A DNA stretch of 64,000 nt. Source: Blastobasis lacticolella. Lineage: Eukaryota; Arthropoda; Insecta; Lepidoptera; Blastobasidae. The stretch spans positions 627,501 to 691,500 of the forward strand of contig LR990052.1 in the NCBI GenBank assembly GCA_905147135.1, read 5' to 3'. The notes under the pieces were generated by a model that searched no databases, was not told the origin of the DNA, and saw only the letters and a program-made list of their open reading frames with translations. The position numbers and the translations under genes were made by a program. Every line of letters starts with the position of its first letter. Within the stretch, counting starts at the first letter, position 1. Below, in pieces: positions 60,000 through 64,000 of this stretch.

Positions 60000-60421
60000 T
60001 TTTTTTGTCTGTCTCACGCTAATCTCCGGATCTACTGGACGGATTTGAATAAACTTTGTTTGTTTTGTAGTTATTAAGCCTGGGCAACATGCAGGGTATA
60101 ATTGATTTTAGAAACTAGAACACCTGATGTAGACCCATAATCGACAAGCTAAACTATAAGAAATATGGAAATGGCGTCGAATGGATTGTAAAGGAGTTTT
60201 TACAGATTGATATTTTACGCCCGCCTTAAAATCTAGGCCATGTTTCATCTAATTCGGTTTGGTAGAACCCGAGATACAGCTTGACCTCTCCGTAGACTCC
60301 TTTACTGTACTAGCTTTCGTACAGAAGGCAGGTCATTTAAAATGGTCGTCGGGAAAAAGACAAACTGCCCTAAAATTGCCCTGATTGCTATGCCGACGAA
60401 GTCGCGGGCAAAAGCTAGTGT
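60000..60421 (+). mobile_element. Helitron-like or related repeat
   Basis: GATCTACTGGACGGATTTGA near the start and GTCGCGGGCAAAAGCTAGT at the end, a pattern shared by many lepidopteran non-autonomous repeats. Confidence 0.4.
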
Positions 60422-60647
60422 TCAATAAAAACGTATTTCGTAAAATATGTAAGGTATTAATAATTGCAATGTAAATCATCCACGCCCATGACGGTTAACC
60501 GGAGTTATGTTTGGCAATGACATCGTAAATAGAATTTAATGGGTTACGTCATAACTGGTAAAACGGACTCGTACTACTATAAGTCATGTACTCGTGGAAC
60601 CACCAAGAACGTCACCAACATGGTAAAAAGCGCGCCTAAGTTCTCTC

Positions 60648-60905
60648 ATCTCATCATTACAGCCCAAAACAGTTCACTGCAGGACTTAGGACCTCTTCCA
60701 CGAAAAGGGGAGATTAATACCATAATTTCCACGCTTGGCAGGCGGGTTGGAGATCGCAGTGTTGTAATTATAACAATGGAAAACGCTGCTGCCCATTTTC
60801 CATCCTACGGAGACCCTAGGATCTTATGCCTAGAAAACATTTATCGCCTTGTACGACACCCACGAGTGTTAGGGGTTGGTGCCATTCTACTCGGCTGGAC
60901 ACCAC
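60648..60905 (+). repeat. Interspersed repeat C, copy 3
   Basis: AACAGTTCACTGCAGGACTT, CACGCTTGGCAGGCGGGTTG, GAAAACGCTGCTGCCCATTT and TTGTACGACACCCACGAGTG as in the other copies. The long frame 60539-60955 is this repeat read through. Confidence 0.7.
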
Positions 60906-61193
60906 AAGGCTACAAAACATCTAAATTAAAGGAATTACTTCGAACAATAAAATAGCACCATACCGCACCGATTTGAGATAAATGCAAGCGGCTGTTTGCA
61001 GTCTGATAACCGCGTGACAGCGTGCCGGTAGGTATGCGATATTGTGATAATGTAAACAGCAATGACCTTACAATGCCGCCATTATGCTGACGTTGTCCGA
61101 TTAAATTTCTTATGCAAATTAGCGATTTTCGCTTCGTTTTGTTGATCGTGTTTACGTTGGTTTGTCTGTAATAATAATATAATTTATAAAGTA

Positions 61194-61304
61194 GAGCAGC
61201 ACTGGTGTAGTGGAAGTGTGCTTGCGAGCTCGGTAACCAAGGATAAGCAATGCTCGAAATGTCTGGGAACTGGATGGGTGACCGTTTCGTACTTTGAAGC
61301 TAGT
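61194..61304 (+). mobile_element. 5S-rRNA-like repeat head, copy 3
   Basis: GTGTGCTTGCGAGCTCGGTA, AAGGATAAGCAATG, GGGAACTGGATGGGTGACCG. Adjacent to the LINE relic on its right, in opposite orientation. Confidence 0.5.
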
Positions 61305-61390
61305 ACAGCAATATTTAATAGCAATCTACAACACCGCAACGGAATCTACAGCTCGCCACTCGAAGGGTTTACATGCTATCGAATGCCATG

Positions 61391-62420
61391 TCAATCCCGA
61401 CTTCTGCCAGGGTCCGCTTTCCAACTTTTTCTTCTCCACTTTGTCCGATCTTCGGCATCCTCACGTCGCACGCCGTTGGTTCTCGCGCCCGGCTTAGCGA
61501 TGTCAATCCATCGCTTATTGTTTCTCCTGAGAGACCTCTTTTCTGATAGAGGCAGGTTTAGGTACCTATTTCCCACGTATCCCTGGGGCTTACGCAAAAA
61601 AGTGACCAAACCAGCGCAGGCGTGCCTCTCCGATCTTATCCGCGACAAGGCTGGCACGGATGTAATCGTTACGCATTCGATCAAGTCGCGTAACGCCATT
61701 CAACGCAGCATTTTCATTTCGTTGGCGTGAAGTTCGCGGACGTACTTCGTCAGCGCCGGTCAAGTTTCGTGGCCATAAAGCATCAGTAGGCTTAGTTATT
61801 TTGCTCTCTCTTGTATATTAGCCTCTTGAGTTTGATCGGGATCTTAGAGTCACTTCGGTGACTGCCTTGAGCTCCCGCCATTTGGCCCAAACTGCAAAAG
61901 TTCGGGACATCGGGGCAGATACCGCTGGACTCGTGCAGCACGGATCCGAGGTATTTCAATTTATCTGTTCTATTAAAAGCTTTGTTCCCTATAAGGCTGG
62001 TTGCAAAATCCGCGCTGCTGCTAGCCATATAGGTAGGTACTTTGTTTTGGCGACGGTCAGCTTCAAACCGTCGTTTCTTCGCACTTCCTACCACGTGTTT
62101 ACCCTGGTCTCAAAATCCTGTCTAGCCTTGCTCATAAGAGCGATTTCATCAGCGTACTAGATTATTAGCCAAGGAGGTGCGTCCAGAATGTCCGCTGAGA
62201 GGACATCGAGCACAACACAACACAAAACAAGTAAGGGCTCAGCACTGAATCCTCGTGAAGGGATTAGTATGTGTTACGATGGTTTTGACGACGGCTTCAG
62301 TGTTGGTGTACATGCCCTTGATAATCTTAATGTACGCCTAAGGCACAGACTTTGATCTCACACACCACGTTACCTCTCGAGGGACACTGTCGAGGGCCCC
62401 CTGCAGGTCAAGGAATGTGA
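61391..62420 (-). pseudogene. Relic of an RTE-type LINE reverse transcriptase
   Basis: Minus-strand pieces in shifting frames: LHFTFLDLQGALDSVPREV, GLHQGSVLSPYLFCVVLDVL-like, then YADE in place of the YADD active site (near 62155-62146), DKLKYLGSVLHESSG, DSKIPIKLKRLIYK and a C-terminal EDRTKWRRKSWKADPG. The order is that of the RT palm, thumb and C-terminal region of RTE-like elements. Frameshifts and stops show it is dead. Confidence 0.75.
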
Positions 62421-62766
62421 AATGCAAAGGATGATTCGTACTGCAGTGAGACTACTGGAGGACCCTGAGGGCAATAATTGGATTTATGTTGCTGCAGCCC
62501 GGCCTGAAGCCATATTGGCAATTCGACAAGGAGCATTATGATGATATGACATTATATTATTCGCCAAAAACATTACAACGATAATCCTATCCTTCGAATG
62601 TCTTTGGGGTAGCCAATACTATTTCTGGGTCAGCTTGCGCACTAGGCATCGACAAAGAGTTTCGTATCTGGGAAGCGTCACCATTAGAAGTTAACATACA
62701 CTTGACGGGTCTGTATTTTACCGACTCGGGTCGGATGTAACGTTTCACACGTTATAAGTCTAACAT

Positions 62767-62890
62767 AAAAGTGAACCATTATCACTAGGAGTATAGAACA
62801 CGCCTCAATTCACATATCTGTAATTATACCGGCTGAAGTAGGAGTATTGTAGGAGCTTATTGCAAAAATTATACAGAACGGATGAACGAC
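62767..62890 (+). repeat. Direct repeat, left copy
   Basis: AGTGAACCATTATCACTAGG, GAACACGCCTCAATTCACAT, TGTAATTATACCGGCTGAAG. Matches 63128-63245 at roughly 75%. Confidence 0.6.
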
Positions 62891-63110
62891 GGTGTTAATA
62901 TCCCGATTGTGCTCTCGCGCACGAAGGCCCGGGGTCCCGGGGTCCGCCTTGACCATGATCCAGGATTTAGTAGATCAGATAATTACACTGGAGCGACTGC
63001 CATCTGACCTCCGTGACCGTGCTACCAGGGAAACATGACCAGATTGGACCATGGTTACACATTCAGTCGCCTGAATGTGCAGATCACGATGTTTTCCCTC
63101 ACCGTTACAG
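62891..63110 (-). mobile_element. SINE family B, copy 13 (head lost)
   Basis: GTTAATATCCCGATTGTGCT to ACGATGTTTTCCCTCACCGT; sits between the two direct repeats. Confidence 0.75.
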
Positions 63111-63127
63111 CATAATCGAAATCTAAC

Positions 63128-63245
63128 AAAATGAACTGTTATCACTTGGAGAACAGAACACGCCTCAACTAACATGATTGTAATTACACTGGCTGAGGAA
63201 GAGGTAACTCATTGCAAAATGTAAATTGAACGGATGAAGTGATGG
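63128..63245 (+). repeat. Direct repeat, right copy
   Basis: AATGAACTGTTATCACTTGG, GAACACGCCTCAACTAACAT, TGTAATTACACTGGCTGAGG. Confidence 0.6.
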
Positions 63246-63706
63246 ATATTAATCTACACCGAAACCTTGTTTCGAAAGCATTAAGCCAACAATAATCATC
63301 GTCTAACTAAATAATAACGTCTTCAAACTCCAACGCTAACACCGTCCATAAAGCACAATCATGACCACATAAAACCACTTGTAATGCTCGCATACGCCTC
63401 CTTTTAGACATGACGTGATGTTGTGGTTCACGCACGCCTCTGATCTGACCCTGCAATAAATGTCGCCTCGAGACCTTAGACAAATGGCAGTTTTCCTTCG
63501 CCTTACCTTGCGTTTAGATTTAGCTCTTACGTAACAGAGGTTGTAATGCCCGATATTCCGCATACACAACAAGCTTCTTGTGCTTACTGAAGTCCCTTAT
63601 CATACCAAAATGCTGCTGGGTTAAAAGATTTTAGTATGCATTGAATTCTGAACAACACAGAAGTGCTATTTCCACACTTCCTGTTTCTGATAGTCTATAC
63701 TATACT
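63246..63706. other. Non-coding stretch
   Basis: Nothing recognised. Confidence 0.35.
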
Positions 63707-63893
63707 GATACTATTACATATTATAAAACAAACTCCCACGCCGCGTCTGTCTGTCTGTTCGCGATAAACTCAAAAACTACACAACAACTATTGAGACAGA
63801 GTGATTCATGAGGCAGGTTTGTGTATTACACATGCATATTATAATGGAGTAACCCCAAGAAAACCCGCGCGAAGCCTGGGCCGGTCGCTAATA
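63707..63893 (+). mobile_element. Helitron-like repeat
   Basis: ACTCCCACGCCGCGTCTGTC, ACTCAAAAACTACACAACAA, end CGCGCGAAGCCTGGGCCGGT then CGCTAAT. Confidence 0.4.
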
Positions 63894-63937
63894 TCACAAT
63901 AAACTCAAAAACGAAATGACTTCACAAATAGGAAGCT

Positions 63938-64000
63938 AGAGCTCGTCTAGTCTAAAATGACGCGCCCCACTACTTAGTTGATTTCGATGTGTGAGTGCAA
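63938..64000. mobile_element. MITE-L, second copy, cut by window end
   Basis: TA then GAGCTCGTCTAGTCTAAAAT and GACGCGCCCCACTACTTAG. Matches the complement of the right end of 3705-3971 over 60 nt, with one 4-nt length difference. Confidence 0.8.

Noticed and set aside
60539..60955. 138-residue plus-strand frame
   Set aside because: Repeat C read through; the same reading appears in its other copies with stops.
61218..61730. 170-residue plus-strand frame
   Set aside because: Runs over the 5S-like repeat and the antisense of the LINE relic.
1..64000. CRISPR array, prophage or bacterial operon
   Set aside because: No spaced direct repeats, no ribosome-binding sites and clear spliceosomal introns throughout.

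Overview
The window looks like nuclear DNA of a lepidopteran (moth or butterfly). It is AT-rich, has GT-AG introns of metazoan type, carries three small multi-exon genes, and is otherwise packed with short repeats of kinds I associate with Lepidoptera: tRNA-headed SINEs, TA-flanked MITEs, RTE-like LINE ends and Helitron-like ends. The order is read from these repeats and not proven. No bacterial, plasmid, viral or CRISPR structure was seen.

Three genes can be built exon by exon. (1) Minus strand, 5403-9715: four exons give a 982-residue secreted protein with a signal peptide and a Ser/Thr/Asn-rich N-glycosylation-dense half; I do not recognise the family. (2) Plus strand, 26198-28883: six exons give a complete 322-residue PBK/TOPK-type mitotic protein kinase. 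(3) Minus strand, 31571-43640: seven intact exons give 294 residues of an ankyrin-repeat protein that aligns over its length with ANKRD29; only a short first coding exon is missing. Genes 1 and 2 are divergent; genes 2 and 3 are convergent, with stop codons 2.7 kb apart. I see no functional link between the three.

Region by region: 1-3366 has a palindromic element, a possible last exon and a 3'UTR-like tract of a plus-strand gene lying mostly upstream; 3367-5402 is MITEs and a nested element; 5403-9715 is gene 1; 9716-26000 is upstream DNA and a repeat field, with one CpG-rich island near 17.7-17.9 kb that looks like an unassigned promoter or first exon; 26-28.9 kb is PBK; 28.9-31.6 kb is the convergent interval; 31.6-43.6 kb is ANKRD29; 43.6-64 kb is a repeat graveyard with an RTE-type LINE relic at 61.4-62.4 kb.

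The most interesting object is a tandemly duplicated ankyrin exon in gene 3 (33761-33958 and 33551-33727). The copies differ almost only at synonymous sites in their first half, are separated by an in-frame 33-nt gap that keeps both splice signals, and the second copy carries two indels (-19 and -2) that together restore frame. Other points: an about 1.1-kb inverted-repeat element with an iterated 10-bp motif and a 23-bp hairpin, a complete hAT-like element with a perfect 8-bp target duplication, 5S-rRNA-like repeat heads, and nearly identical MITE copies at the two ends of the window.
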